From Phallus indusiatus (Eukaryota; Basidiomycota; Agaricomycetes; Phallales; Phallaceae), in assembly GCA_027605045.1 (NCBI GenBank), contig JAQFWX010000005.1:558001-622000 (forward strand): DNA of 64,000 nt. The letters run 5' to 3'. This document shows positions 23,946 through 37,713 of the stretch, piece by piece. The notes below the pieces were generated by a model, which saw only the letters and a program-made list of their open reading frames with translations, did no database searches and was not told where the DNA came from. The position numbers were made by a program, and so were the translations under genes. The stretch's first letter is position 1. Every line of letters starts with the position of its first letter.

Positions 23946-24692
23946 TCAGGTGTCATTGTGAACGGGTAGAGAGTCTTCTAATACTTTTTTCGTAGCTGCA
24001 ACAATGATGGTCCACTCCGTTTCATGCAGTCTTTTCTCAAAATCCTCTCTGGACTCTCCATCACGGAAATCAATAGTCTGAACAAGAACAGGTTCTCCAC
24101 GATCGACTTCTTTGACGACTTTGTGTACCATAACACCGGTCTTGGTAATTTGTCCTTTTTGAAAAGCCTCAAACGCCCTATCAATAGCGTTTGCGCCGTC
24201 AAATGCGCCCGGCAGTGCAGGGTGAAGGTTAATGATGGGGATCGAACGCGCCTCCGACGTAGTGCTGGTATCATTATTATTTCGCGATTCCCCACGTTTG
24301 CCCTCCAAAACATCCAAAAAGCGTTCGCTCAAGACATGCATCCACCCGGCCAAAACCACCAAATCGGGCGATTTTGCCCGAACCCTCCAAGCTACCTCCT
24401 CATCATAATCTTCCCTGGTTTTGTCAGGATGCGATTTTAAATAAGGCTGAAGGGCGAGATAATCCGTTGGTATTGGTGGAGAAACTTGCGCTGCGCGGGT
24501 CAAGCCATAGGCAGCCTTGCGATTTGAGAAGACGAGAGAGATGGCGGTATCTGGTATTTCACCCGATGCACATGCATCGATTAAAGCTTGAAGGTTTGTC
24601 CCTAACTAAGCCTGAGAATCGTCGAAAGCAGTAAGAACAGAATGTATTTCACCTGATCCTGAGATCAGGACGACAATATTTCGACGGGCCAT
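23946..24692 (-). CDS. ADE8: Phosphoribosylglycinamide formyltransferase
   Basis: Third step of de novo purine synthesis: transfers formyl from 10-formyl-THF to GAR. Exons 24692-24653 and 24601-23946; 231 residues, near the usual 200-220. The Rossmann start IVVLISGSGTNLQALID binds the phosphoribosyl group. PDLVVLAGWM and INLHPALPGAFDG carry the catalytic Asn/His pair, and TGVMVHKVVKEVDRGEPV holds the catalytic Asp. An insert of about 15 polar residues (after VLEGKRGESRN) precedes the NLHP block, as in other fungi. The purine-salvage gene PNP lies immediately upstream on the same strand. Confidence 0.95.
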
Positions 24693-24825
24693 TAAGCGAG
24701 AATATAGGGAGACTGCTGTGGACACATGTGGTTTCTGCTAGTGGCCCCAAAGAAAGCTCGGAAGTAAACGCTTGCGCCTTTGCATTCGAAAAAGAATTTG
24801 AATTATGCAGATATAATAAAGTATA

Positions 24826-26031
24826 TTAATTCTGGTCAGATATCAGTTCTGCAATCTTTTCTACGAGAGTCTTCATAACGTCCGCCTTTTCCCTCCCCAT
24901 ATGTAAAACCTCTTCATGAGAAACAACATATTCGGTCTTTTTCTTCAGCTCAACTTTCCCGGCCAACTGATAGCGCTTGGTAAAATTTCGAAATTTCGGA
25001 AGAAAATGACTATACATACCTCTGCCTCAAATTCATCCCTGACACTGTCATATGTCTCGGGAATCACGACCTTATTGGTCACAAGACTCAAAACAATAGC
25101 TTCGAGACCCATTTCTCTGGCAGCGAGAACCTCGGGGATGGTGCTCATGCCAACGACGTCAGCACCAGCAAGGCGGAGTAATCGCCCTTCAGCAGGTGTT
25201 TCGTATGAGGGTCCCGAAACCCATGCATATACCCCTTCGGCAAGCGCCTCCCTTGGTAATTTAAGCTCATGGGCGGCTTTGAAAGCAAGTTTCCGAAAAT
25301 CCCTTGAATATGCGTTAGAAAGAGGTAAAAATCGTGGCAGTTGTAGATCTGTTTGTGGGCCTAGCAATGGGTTGAAGCCGCACAAATTTGGTAGAGCTAA
25401 ATGGTCCTGAATTACGACAACTTTGGGTCTTGTGAACTTCATAAAAAGTCGTAGCTGGGTTGACTCACTTGTTCCGATATCAAGATTTGGGTTTAACCCT
25501 CCTGAGGCATTTGTAACTTTGGCGATACAATATCAGTAAAAAAGGGGGTGATGATAAGATGTAAGGGAACTTCACTGAGGACCCGCTGGACGCCTAGTTT
25601 GGCCATTACCCGGATGGGGTACACGACACTCGCCATAGTATGACCTTCATAAGGGTGAAACTGGCCTTCATCCATACTTTAACTTCACAAGGCATCAAAA
25701 TGAAAAAGACGCACTCGTCCTAACATTACAACAACGGGAATTCGCTTGGAGGATGAGCCGAGATAGCCAAAGGCTAAGGAGCTCTTATGTCCGGGCACTG
25801 ACGACGAGGTATAGACTCGGCTTGAATGCTGAATGATTTGTTCTTACCAGTGCTCTGTCCAAACCCAGGAAGGATATCATATGCAACCAAGACTGATTCT
25901 TGTAGATTTGAGACTAGAGTGTGTAAACCTGATCCGCAAACAATGCCGAGCACTGGGCGCATAAGATTCTCGGGAACCTGTTCTCGGAGGACATCGATGG
26001 TTGCAGCGAAGGATGGCTGTTGGGAGGACAT
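24826..26031 (-). CDS. PNP1: Purine nucleoside phosphorylase
   Basis: Cleaves inosine/guanosine with phosphate in purine salvage. Exons: 26031-25848, 25797-25715, 25660-25576, 25516-25469, 25420-25020, 24975-24826 (an acceptor at 24966 is equally possible); 316 or 313 residues. Motifs: GIVCGSGLHTL (phosphate loop), PGHKSSLAFG, RFHPYEGHTM, ITNASGGLNP, then GPSYETPAEGR and ADVVGMSTIPE, VVSHEEVL at the C terminus. This is the trimeric PNP/MTAP family; the Asn-containing VTNKVV motif favours PNP over MTAP. Neighbour of ADE8. Confidence 0.94.
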
Positions 26032-26683
26032 GAGGCGTCGACGAAAGGCATGTACTCTCAGCCTGTGACATTGACTGTGACTATAATAGACTCCATAGTG
26101 TTCTAGCTCAAGTAAACTGAGGCCATCATTGAATATTGAATTATCAACAAGTCCTGTACTCTTCGGTACTGCGGTAATTGACAGCGCATAGAAAACCGGG
26201 CTATTCAGGGAAATGATCAACACCGGAGAAATTCCCGAGACAGCATGATGTATGCACTTGAGAATGTGTCTCCAATTTATATTCGTGTTTAGGCTGAATC
26301 CGTTGATATTCTTCATCTCTGGCGAGACATATCATCGTCTTCAAAGTGTCTTCGGAACTCATTTGCAACCTCATTTCAGAGTGGGCGGATGAATTCGGAG
26401 GCGGCGATCGGTGACACGGCAGATGGCTTCAAGATGGCTTCATGCATACTGAACTGAGTAGACGCGGCTTCGTGACTTCTCCACCCACGATCATTCTCAT
26501 TCTTCATTCCACTATTCCCCCTCCAAGACGTCGTCGATATTGACACCATCGTCTCGTCCATCGACGTGCTAATTATTCCCTTCCTTTTTCCCTTTCATTT
26601 AGTTTTTTTTCCGCTGTCCCCTTTATGACCACTACCACCACCAGCATCAGCATCAGCATCAGCATCACCAATACCCTTTCGAA
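26032..26683. other. Divergent intergenic region with CATCAG repeat
   Basis: Promoter region between PNP (minus) and the coiled-coil gene (plus). The only structure I can point to is a short ACC/CATCAG-type tandem repeat just upstream of the plus-strand ATG. Confidence 0.4.
26638..26669 (+). repeat. CATCAG-type microsatellite in 5' leader
   Basis: About four copies of the hexamer CAGCAT follow a short ACC run, about 15 bases before the start codon at 26684. Probably transcribed as part of the 5' leader. Confidence 0.6.
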
Positions 26684-28785
26684 ATGGACAAGATACTCAG
26701 CAAATCAAAGAGCATGATATTCGGACGCAAGAAAGCCAAGGAAGATAACACAATAAGAGACTCGGAGAGCTTTTACGACCTCGATGACTATTCATTTTCT
26801 TCTCCATCCCCTAGGCAAACACCAACCGTGGGGCTGAAATCAAAGTGCGCCATTGACACTAATTTCTCAGCCACATTTAAAATTCTGTGAATAGGAATAC
26901 ATTACCCACAAAGCCATTTGCTCAGATTGCCCATTCCACTCACGCTCCCGGGCCCCTTCAAGGAGAAAAACACAATTTCTACAATTCCAGCTTCGGCACA
27001 TATACTTCCCGGCGAGAGACCCAACCCGTCCTACAGCTCAGACAAAAATCTCTGCCCCTGGGTCGTAGTTCGTCAACCTCTGAGACAAAACCACCGGTAC
27101 TCAGCTTGAATGCACTCGCGGGGGAACGTTACAAACTCGACGTCAACTTCGACAGAGGACGAACAACTTCCACTGCGTCATCTCAGGGTGTACCCCTTCG
27201 CAATATTGGCCACAGCGCTTCAAACCATCTTACCAATACGTCGAAAAGCGAAATTCCGGATAATACTACAAGAGGTGGTATAATAGATATGAAACCGACC
27301 GGCAGAGCGAGCTCGTGCCAGCTTCCGGACAAGTCCTTTCGAGGTTGTGCTATCTCAGCGCCAATCACAAACGGATTGCTTTCTCTTGAGACCAAATTCG
27401 ACCCTTCTACGAACCGGAGTAACGTCCAAGTCTTTCGTTCGTCCGCAGATAACGTTTTGGCAAAGCATATACCCACTTCCTCAGTCACTTTTGCCAATCG
27501 GCCTGGTATTTCCAATAATCAAAACCCAGATCAAGGCATTTCTCGCGGGACTGGGCCGCCAGGAGGCGGATTTTCACCCTTGAGAGGAAGAAGGTCGCTG
27601 AACTCTTTTAATAATGCTACAACCCAGACCTCCAATTCCGAAATTAGCACAACTTCTTCGAATAACGAAAAACGCAACTTGTCATCACTGTTTCCCAGGT
27701 CATCCGCTACTCAAGGTTCAACAACATCTGGCTTTTCGTCATCGTCGGATACACATTACGGGGCTTTGTCCAATTGGGTTCGGTATGAATCCCAGAATAA
27801 CGCACGAAGCGAATGCATCATTTCGAAAATAACGTCACCTCCAACTCTTGGGAATGACAGCGGCGAAAATACCGTTCGCAGACCGTTTCACTCCAGAGCG
27901 GCTTCCGACAATCTTACCCAGCTCAACCCCGTTCAACCGTTGTCACTCCGTTCTCAGCCCAAGATGCAGAAAAAAACTTCTGGATTTCCGGACCCCCTTT
28001 TAGAAGGAAAGGAGAAACAAAATACATCTTCAAACGTTTACGGCTCTTCGGTTCTCCAGGCTAGTGCGTCGTTACCAACACCGCCAACATCGACCACGAC
28101 GCTCTCCTTTATCGCAGGCCAGCTCGACATTCCTGAATTCGAGGGAGAGAAACAGCTGGGTTTGAGTGCCTTGGAAGACAATAGCAAATATGGAAGCACT
28201 GGATCTCCGCCATTAACTCGTTCAGAGCTGGAATCGGCTCTGAAAATCCAGGAAGAAAAGCTCAGCGAGCTATCCGAAGGAGTGAGAAACCTGACTGAGC
28301 AGCTAAACGAGGAAACCACAAGCAGAAAGCTATTCGAAAGAAGAATATCGCATCTGGAGAATGAGATTAGAGGGCTGAGATGGATTATTAGCGAGAAAGA
28401 TCGGAAGGGATCTGAGGTTAAAACTATTGGTTGCGATTCGAGAGGTTCCTCTTCTCAGATTGCCAGTGGCGATTCGAGTTCGAGATATGAAGCGAGCAGA
28501 GCTAGTAACACCACCGAGAAAGATACCACCGAAAGGAGTAAAGACCAGGATCGTGAGGGTGGTAGGACAGAAATGAGCGCAGAGTCGGGGATGATGGTCC
28601 AGCATGATCCGAATAGTTTTAATGTCACTTTGAAGAGCACCCAGAATCGTCGGAAGAGGTTTGGGCTAGCGTTGGATTTTAGTCCGGACTCGACGACAAA
28701 GGTCGAGTCATCGCCGCCTCCGCCCCCGCCGCTTCGTTCGTCCTTGCAGCCTCGGGTTGTCCGTCATCATGCCGGAAAAGTTTAA
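26684..28785 (+). CDS. Disordered protein with C-terminal coiled coil, function unknown
   Basis: Exons 26684-26844 and 26895-28785 give 683 residues. I do not recognise the family. The N terminus is basic (SKSMIFGRKKAKE), followed by ~430 residues rich in Ser, Thr, Asn and Pro. A coiled coil covers about residues 475-535 (heptads in LEENLSEL-type segments ending in RISHLENEIRGLRWII), then charged sequence and a C-terminal GLALDFSPDS plus a poly-Pro stretch. A basic start, long disorder and one coiled coil suit a scaffold or cytoskeletal adaptor, but this is inference. Divergent from PNP. Confidence 0.65.
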
Positions 28786-29311
28786 GAGAACCATGTATGA
28801 TTATTAAAAGATGTATTGATAATAAGAAACAGTCATTTTTTTTGGTCTGAGGAGTTTTGCCAATGTTTTGATCCAAGTTGAGAACGATGACGACGATCGA
28901 TATCGAAAAAAAACAGGGAACAATTGCTCCCGGTCGCCGTTCCCAGCGCCCGCATGCGTGTGTTTACGCGTATGTACGCGACTCGTAGCCGGACTCGTGG
29001 TCGTGAGATTTTGTTGAAAGAATGTGTTTCTCGCCCATCCGGATGTCACCGAATTCTGCAATTTGGCTCTCTTGCCATTTCGAGTACAAGGAAGGCATTG
29101 GCTAGTTATTTAAAGAAGAAAAGCCCTGCGCGTCGTTGACTCGACTAGAACTACAGGACAAAGGGGCCCCGTAACTTACCTGCAAGACAACGGGTACTGG
29201 TAATTTGGTCTCAACGACGACCAAGTTTCGAGAATCTGTATTTTTTTTAAAAAAAATTGAGTCTTTTGGGAGGTGGTTTTCAAGACCTGGAAAGTTTCAC
29301 GGGCTCATAAC
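28786..29311. other. Intergenic, Clp1-like C promoter
   Basis: Spacer between two plus-strand genes. It carries homopolymer A/T runs near 29240 and no coding sequence that I recognise. Confidence 0.4.
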
Positions 29312-31406
29312 ATGGATACCCCAACGACATCCGCACCTCAAACACCGAAGATGCGTTCACAGGATCTCTCATTCAACACGGATACGAATTTGCAATCGAG
29401 CTCATCCCCTACGACCACTGCAGAAACTGTAGACAGCGTTTCGTCTCCAGCATCAAAAGCCTCCTTAACTTCCACATCCGACTCTTTTCTATCAGACCCC
29501 TTTCAGCCTAACTCAAGTCCGACCTCGAAAACCTCTGTATCAGACGAAGAACCAGACTCCATGTTATTCGAGCCATCCACGCCTAATTTTACAAAAAGTA
29601 GAAGTAATAACGATAAGGACACCGAGTCCGAGCCAGAGATTGTTCAAGTCGCACAGGGGGTAACAACAGCCTCGGCACCGTCTACCCCTCCACCACCACC
29701 GCCATCATCATTATCGTCTTCATCCTCGCCATGGTCAACACCCTCCTCCCTCTCAAATATAAGTCCTTCAGGCGCACCGTCTCACTCTCATTCACCCCAG
29801 CAACCTAATTTCATGACACTCCCAACCTCCCCTTCAACATCAAACGCCAACCCGACGCGTCTCCTCCTCCCCCGCATACTCACCAAACCACCCTTCAAAC
29901 CCGTTCTCCCCGAGGTTATCTCGGTACTAGACTCTGACCTAGGGAATGTCCCGCTTCCTTATATCGTGAATACGCTGAAACGACTCGGACCACGTATGAT
30001 GGCTGCACTGGCTCGTACGAGTGCGTCTATTCCGGCTCTCAATGAGCCTGCCTCTAGTGCTAGCGCTAACTCCACGAACGAGAATGAGAAAGAGAAAACG
30101 GTGAAATCGGCAATGACACTCCCGCGCGAGCTTGTTGTTACGGTCTCGCTTGAATCTGAAAGGGATAAAGGGAAGTCGGCACACGACTCCGAGGGAGAAA
30201 AAGATAATGACGTGGACTTTGACACTCTTCCGACACATTTGTTAGCGGTTTATTCAAGGACTCCTAAAACTGGTAACACGGCCGATGGAAGTCCGTCGAT
30301 CACTGGTAATACTAGCAATCAGCGGCGTAAAGTGACGCTATTCCCGACACATGGAATCATTCTTGCCGCACATTGTGCGTGTCTACCCGCTTTACCCTCC
30401 GGAAGAAAAATGACGAGTATGATGACAGACGGGAAAGGAAAGAAGAAAAAGAGAGATATGAAGAGACATTTTGGTGTGGATGTTCCCGAGTCGATTCCTG
30501 AATCTCAGTCAGAGTTGAACACTATTGATGAGGACGAAGAGGAACTCGGATCGTCGGGAAACCAGCATGGTGATGAGGATAAACAAGAAGAGACAGTGGT
30601 TTCGAGTTCGAGTGGTTTGGATATGAATAAGAAGAGTGCTTCTTCGCATACACAAGTTACTCTTCCTGTTGTGCCGCTCTGTATTCCATCTCCTGGGACA
30701 TTTCCTATTCTTCAGGCTTATTTGTACACCAAACGCACGGATAGATTGTTAGCTGCGCTCGTACCAGCTATTCCGTCCTTTTCTAGTGCAATGATCGAGG
30801 GCTTGAATCATGGTTATATAGGAGGATCGGAAACTTCAACATTGTTTGCATCTTCGCCTGCGGATTTGTCCAGATTGTTGACAATGACTTTTACACCCAA
30901 TATCCTTTTGGCTGCTACCTTGCGCACACATGAATTATGGGCTAATGTCGTTGCCCTAGGAATATTCGATGACAAGTGAGTCCGATTTTCGTGAAATATG
31001 TGAGTAATACTGAAAAAATTTCTTCGTCCTTTTTTTTTGAAATAGTTTATGGAATGTGATTAACTATTCTTGGAAAGTTCTCGTGGGCGCGTTGGAAGTC
31101 GTGCAAATGAAGATGCGAATTCCAGCTAGATCGGTGTTGCCACAGGTTCAAGCTCAAGTCCAGACAAGACCGGGATCTTCAGCCAGAAACGTTCAACCAC
31201 TAGTACCAATAGAACAAGGCCCTTCAAGTCATGTGTCGCAGGAATTACCGGTGTCATCTCATGCTCGTACTCGTACCACTACTCGTTCAGGGGACGATCA
31301 GTCAGGATGTGTCTCGCCGCAGACACCGCCTTTATTGCCATCGCCTCCTGCAGAGTGCCCTCCAGGGACGCTAGAAGAAGACCGAAAACGTGATGAAGAG
31401 GGTTAA
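29312..31406 (+). CDS. Clp1-like protein C (long form)
   Basis: Exons 29312-30975 and 31046-31406, 674 residues, about twice the size of A and B. The first ~190 residues are Ser/Thr/Pro-rich. The conserved blocks follow: RILTKPPFKPVLPEV, VPLPYIVNTLKRLGP, LPRELVVTVSL, PTHLLAVY, VTLFPTHGIILAAHCACLPALP, a ~75-residue charged insert (KGKKKKRD then DEDEEELGS-like sequence), TLPVVPLCIPSPG, AYLYTKRTDRLLAAL, LWANVVALGIFDDNLW. The single intron splits the GIFDDN/LW motif (phase 2), unlike A and B. A Ser/Pro tail follows. The longer, more motif-complete form may be closest to the canonical clp1; A and B would then be derived copies. This is inference. Confidence 0.78.
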
Positions 31407-32342
31407 TTAATCCATTTGTTTCGATGAAAGCCCTGGGGGTTGAACGTTTAAGCCGTTCGAACGGACACTCGGAATATGTGAAGGCAAAGTCGGCGATTTC
31501 GGTATAGCCGGCAGTTGTTCCTGGGGTAAGATATGAAGAGCATAAGGCTACAACGAAGAGACGGTATAGCTTCAAAAGCTTCAAGTTGCGTTTTTGCTCG
31601 ATTGGCACGCGGTGTGAGTATCGGACTTGATGTAGTCGATCATGACAGCGGTGTCACGGATGCTCGATCATGTGGTTGTTGTGTAGGACTTTGTTTGTGC
31701 TTAGAATGTCAAGGCCTAATGTTATTATTGTTTATTCATATCATTAATTGTCGTTTGCAGTGGTACAAATTCCCGATGGCACCTGGCCGAGTGATCCTTG
31801 CTACTGAGGGTGTTCCTTAAAAGTAGAGGGCGCTTTTTTGCAATAGCCTTTCTTTTTTGCTTTACGTAAGAATAGCCGTCGGGACGGACTTGTTCGAGCA
31901 GCGATCCCCGAGACCTTTGTGGGTCGAAATTCCACCAAATCCCTCGCTTTAATGTGCTTCGTTTCTTCATATCAGCACTCGCGGAAGTGGCACCTTCGGA
32001 AGCTGATTTTTCTTGTCTTGTCTCGTTTTTCATAATACCGGCACCCTCCGAAGTAGTATGGTTGTGATTGACTTGCCTAGGCCCTCGGAAACACGGGCAT
32101 TGCTGTAGCTTGCGACGCTTGGGACCTTTCAAGTTAGTCCAAGTAAACGAGGGAAGCATAGCACTGCAGCACTAAAAAAGAACATACGGCTCCGCGGATA
32201 TATAAAAACGTAGCTGCGATCCTCGTCTCTTTCAAGCCCCAACAGCTCGTTTATTAATTAAACAACCAGTCTCCCCCTCTGACCTACTCTACTTTGTCAA
32301 AAGCCAATTTTCTTTAATCTTTCTCTCTCAGCTTTAAAGAAT
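31407..32342. other. Intergenic with one doubtful minus-strand ORF
   Basis: No gene is supported. A minus-strand open frame at 31725-32159 (144 codons, very Lys/Arg-rich) has no recognisable family and is probably chance. A TATA box for the secreted-protein gene lies at 32199-32207. Confidence 0.4.
32199..32207 (+). promoter_or_regulatory. TATA box of secreted-protein gene
   Basis: TATATAAAA lies about 140 bases before the ATG at 32343 and is followed by a pyrimidine-rich stretch, typical of a highly expressed fungal gene. Confidence 0.45.
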
Positions 32343-33091
32343 ATGTTCTCATTGTCTCGCGCGTTTCTTGCTTCTTCGCTCCTCGTCTCTGGTGCTTTCG
32401 CTGCCCCGCTTAGCGATCCCAATTTGGCTACAGCCTGTGGAGTGTTCGCTCTTATAGGATCTGGGTTTGACAATGCCGTTAACTTCACGCTTACCGCGTT
32501 CCCTCCCACTGACACTTCGGCCACCTCCACGGGGATCCCTCTCATTATCGCTGGACTGAGTGGTGTCGAAACGATGATGGTGGTATGTTGTTTTTACAAA
32601 AGATGCATTAGGGCTGGATACTTATAAAAGACTAAATACTAGCCCCCGGTTCCTGGTCCTGGTGCCTTCCCAACGACTTTCAATCTCACTGACGGAACAC
32701 TTTTCGTAACGGACCACGAAGCAGACCTTTCTTTCACTGCTGCATTGCTCACGAATGGATCTGATGTGTCGTTCATCCCCGTCATCGGTGCTCCAACCTC
32801 AATTCCACAGTTCTGCGCTGTTGTAAGTGATGTCATCTCTTAATGCCGTGACTTTGCCTTTTTTTCTTTTTAATCTTATATACATATTCATAGGCTGACA
32901 CGGACCCCAACGGCGGAACACCTTTCCCTACCCTTGCTGTGAATGGCACGACCAACGACTTTTCGTTGTGCAATGCTACTGCGTCAGCAACCACACAAAT
33001 CGTCACCTTCAGAGCTGCACCGGGAAATAGCGTATACAACTTTGCAACCTGCACACCTGTCAACATTCTTTTGACCGGTCCTGCATTCTAA
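32343..33091 (+). CDS. Small secreted protein, function unknown
   Basis: Exons 32343-32582, 32643-32822 and 32894-33091; 205 residues. The signal peptide is clear: MFSLSRAFLASSLLVSGAFA, cleaved before APLS. The mature part is neutral, rich in Thr, Ala, Pro and Phe, with four Cys (near residues 32, 139, and two in the last 65) and NxS/T sequons. The alternation of polar and hydrophobic residues suggests beta structure. All introns are phase 0. I do not recognise a named family; similar small secreted proteins are common in agaricomycetes and may be wall-associated or effector-like. TATA box upstream. Confidence 0.75.
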
Positions 33092-33559
33092 ATGAAATGA
33101 AATTAGACGCGCCTTCGTGGCATGGTGGAGTCGATGAATTATAGTAGCATGTTACGGTTATTATGTACGGACTGTTTTCGAAACCTGTCTCTTTTTTTTC
33201 TCTGGTTCTCTATACGGGACTGCCTGGAGAACTGCAATAATTTTAGAAGTGTTTTTTTATTGTCATGACGTTCGATTTTAATAAAACGATTTTAACCTTT
33301 GCAAAGAGCGCAGGATGATCTGAAGACGTCATCCCGACTTTTCAAAGCTGTTTTCTTCAAAGCGCGCCAAGCTACACCAAGTTTTGATGATCTGCGTCGG
33401 AGTTTCCGGGTAAGCGAAGTCTCACGAAGAATATAAAAAGAAACCCAAGCTTTGCGCCGTTCCTCCACTTTCTCTTCTTCTGTCATGCGGTGCAGCAGTT
33501 CGTTTGGTGAGTGGAATGTTCTGGTGTCTGGGCAACTTGGCAGGAGATGATACGAGTAC

Positions 33560-33640
33560 CATATGCATAGTTCACACTGAAACTACTAATTCATGTTGAC
33601 AAACACTACATCTTTCAATGTCTTTCGCTCCTATCTGATT
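33560..33640 (+). repeat. Direct repeat, copy 1
   Basis: Begins CATATGCATAGTTCACACTG and ends CTTTCGCTCCTATCTGATT. It aligns over its full length with 33810-33884, with a few substitutions and small indels. Confidence 0.8.
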
Positions 33641-33809
33641 TTTTTTTATTCTTACTATCTATTTTAACCCCGTAACAACATGCTGACTCGACTTCTGCTT
33701 GGTTTCAGATTGTGCTAGCGTGCACTGACGCGTTCCTTGATGACACAGCCCATGGTGAGTACAGCAGATTAGTGCTATGCACAGACCATCGTGATGAGAC
33801 ACGATTTTA

Positions 33810-33884
33810 CACATGCATAGTTCACACTGAACTACTAGCCGTGTTGACACACATACATCTTTATGTCTTTCGCTCCTATCTGAC
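33810..33884 (+). repeat. Direct repeat, copy 2
   Basis: Begins CACATGCATAGTTCACACTG and ends CTTTCGCTCCTATCTGAC. It is the second, slightly shorter copy of the segment at 33560-33640, 250 bases downstream. Confidence 0.8.
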
Positions 33885-34323
33885 TTTCCTTTTTCTCTCT
33901 ATATGTTGTTGACGGCGATGAGCTGACATTGCGCTTTACTGTTTGACAGACACCGGTTGGTTGGGAACTAGCGTGCTTCTTTTTTGACCACATCATTTCT
34001 GTACGTTAGAGTAACTTGAATAACATTGTCGATACACCGCTTTTGCAAGACCGGAGAATTAATACATATACTACGGCTGTTTATTTGAAACAATAATAAT
34101 CATATTGAAATGGACGCCAATTTACTTTAAGTAGACAGCCTCTCCGGACCTGTCACTCGTCGACCGCAACTCGTGTCCCTCTGTCTCTCTCTTCTCCTTC
34201 GAACTTATATATATACATCCTACTCGTTTTGTTGTCTTCCCACCCCATCACAGTAAGCTTCTTCTCATTTCATATCTCCACACTTCCGTTTCCAACCCCA
34301 TTCCTATTTCCTATTTCTATTGT

Positions 34324-36747
<2,424 letters not shown>

Positions 36748-37713
36748 GTGTCTTTTCGATAAATAAGTGAGTTTCCTGGCATAGCTTCTTTTCATATCGC
36801 ATCAGTGCAAATTGTGTCTCATCAGGCTTTGATTCGCAGATGTTATTTTTGATATTGATCATCGTTTGATATAGAATTCGTCTCTGGGCTATTCTTGTTT
36901 TATTCCCCTTTTTATGTGTAATACTCTGAAACCATCTTTTTTTCCCCTTCTTGCAGAGTCCCTCAATTGAGGTTGATACTCATTTTTTTTCCTCTTTTAA
37001 TTACTCTATCCAGTCGATTGCACTTATTTAAGGAAAAGGAAAGATGTAACAATAAAACACGTATCTTTGTATGTAAGTAGTAAAATTACGCCAGTCGCCT
37101 GAACCAGGTTGACATCGGCAAATTCGGATTTACGCTTCATGCTGAGCGCTATTCCGAAGTATTCCGATCGTATTCTTGTTCTTTAATTTAGACGCCCTTT
37201 CGGATCTGGTGATTGCTGGATCGTCCAATGAGATCCGGGCGTCTTTTACAGATGACGCCCCGGAAAAGGAAATTGCAATAGGAGGAATTGTGCTGCCGGT
37301 TACGTAAGATAGAAAATGGCGGGGGTAGATTTGCGTGAATTTGTGTGAAGAGGGAGGCGGGCGACGTCTTAGTCAACAAAAAAGGTTACGACCGTTACCT
37401 GGTCGTCTTTGCGCCCTTTCCTTCTTACTCTTTCGTTGTTGTCGTCGTCATCCTTCTCACTGATCGACATTCTTCTTTGCCAAGTTCTTAAGCCCTGACG
37501 AAGCCAGTTCATGAGATAACATTTGTTTGCTCTTTGTTCCACAATTCACTCACAGAACCTGCAACGTTTTTCTTTGTGTTAAATTATTCTTCCATCCACA
37601 CGTTCTGCCAAATAACTTCTAATAACTTCTACATCTTCTACATCTTCTTCTTCATATTATTTCTCTCAGATATTCAATAACCTCACGTTTTCCCATTTCC
37701 CCTCACGAATGTT
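36748..37713. other. Intergenic, nothing recognised
   Basis: Spacer between two plus-strand genes. Its right end is pyrimidine-rich and contains a short repeat of TAACTTCTA/ACATCTTCT words (37611-37650), likely in the 5' leader of the next gene. Confidence 0.4.

Larger units (their letters stand above)
33092..34323. other. Intergenic region containing a direct duplication
   Basis: No gene is supported. It contains two diverged copies of a ~80-base segment (33560-33640 and 33810-33884), each preceded by a GGTGAGT-like word. TA-rich sequence near 34210 may be core promoter of the kinase gene. Confidence 0.5.

Noticed and set aside
31725..32159. 144-codon Lys/Arg-rich minus-strand ORF
   Set aside because: No family, no promoter signal and no codon pattern that stands out; too weak to call a gene.
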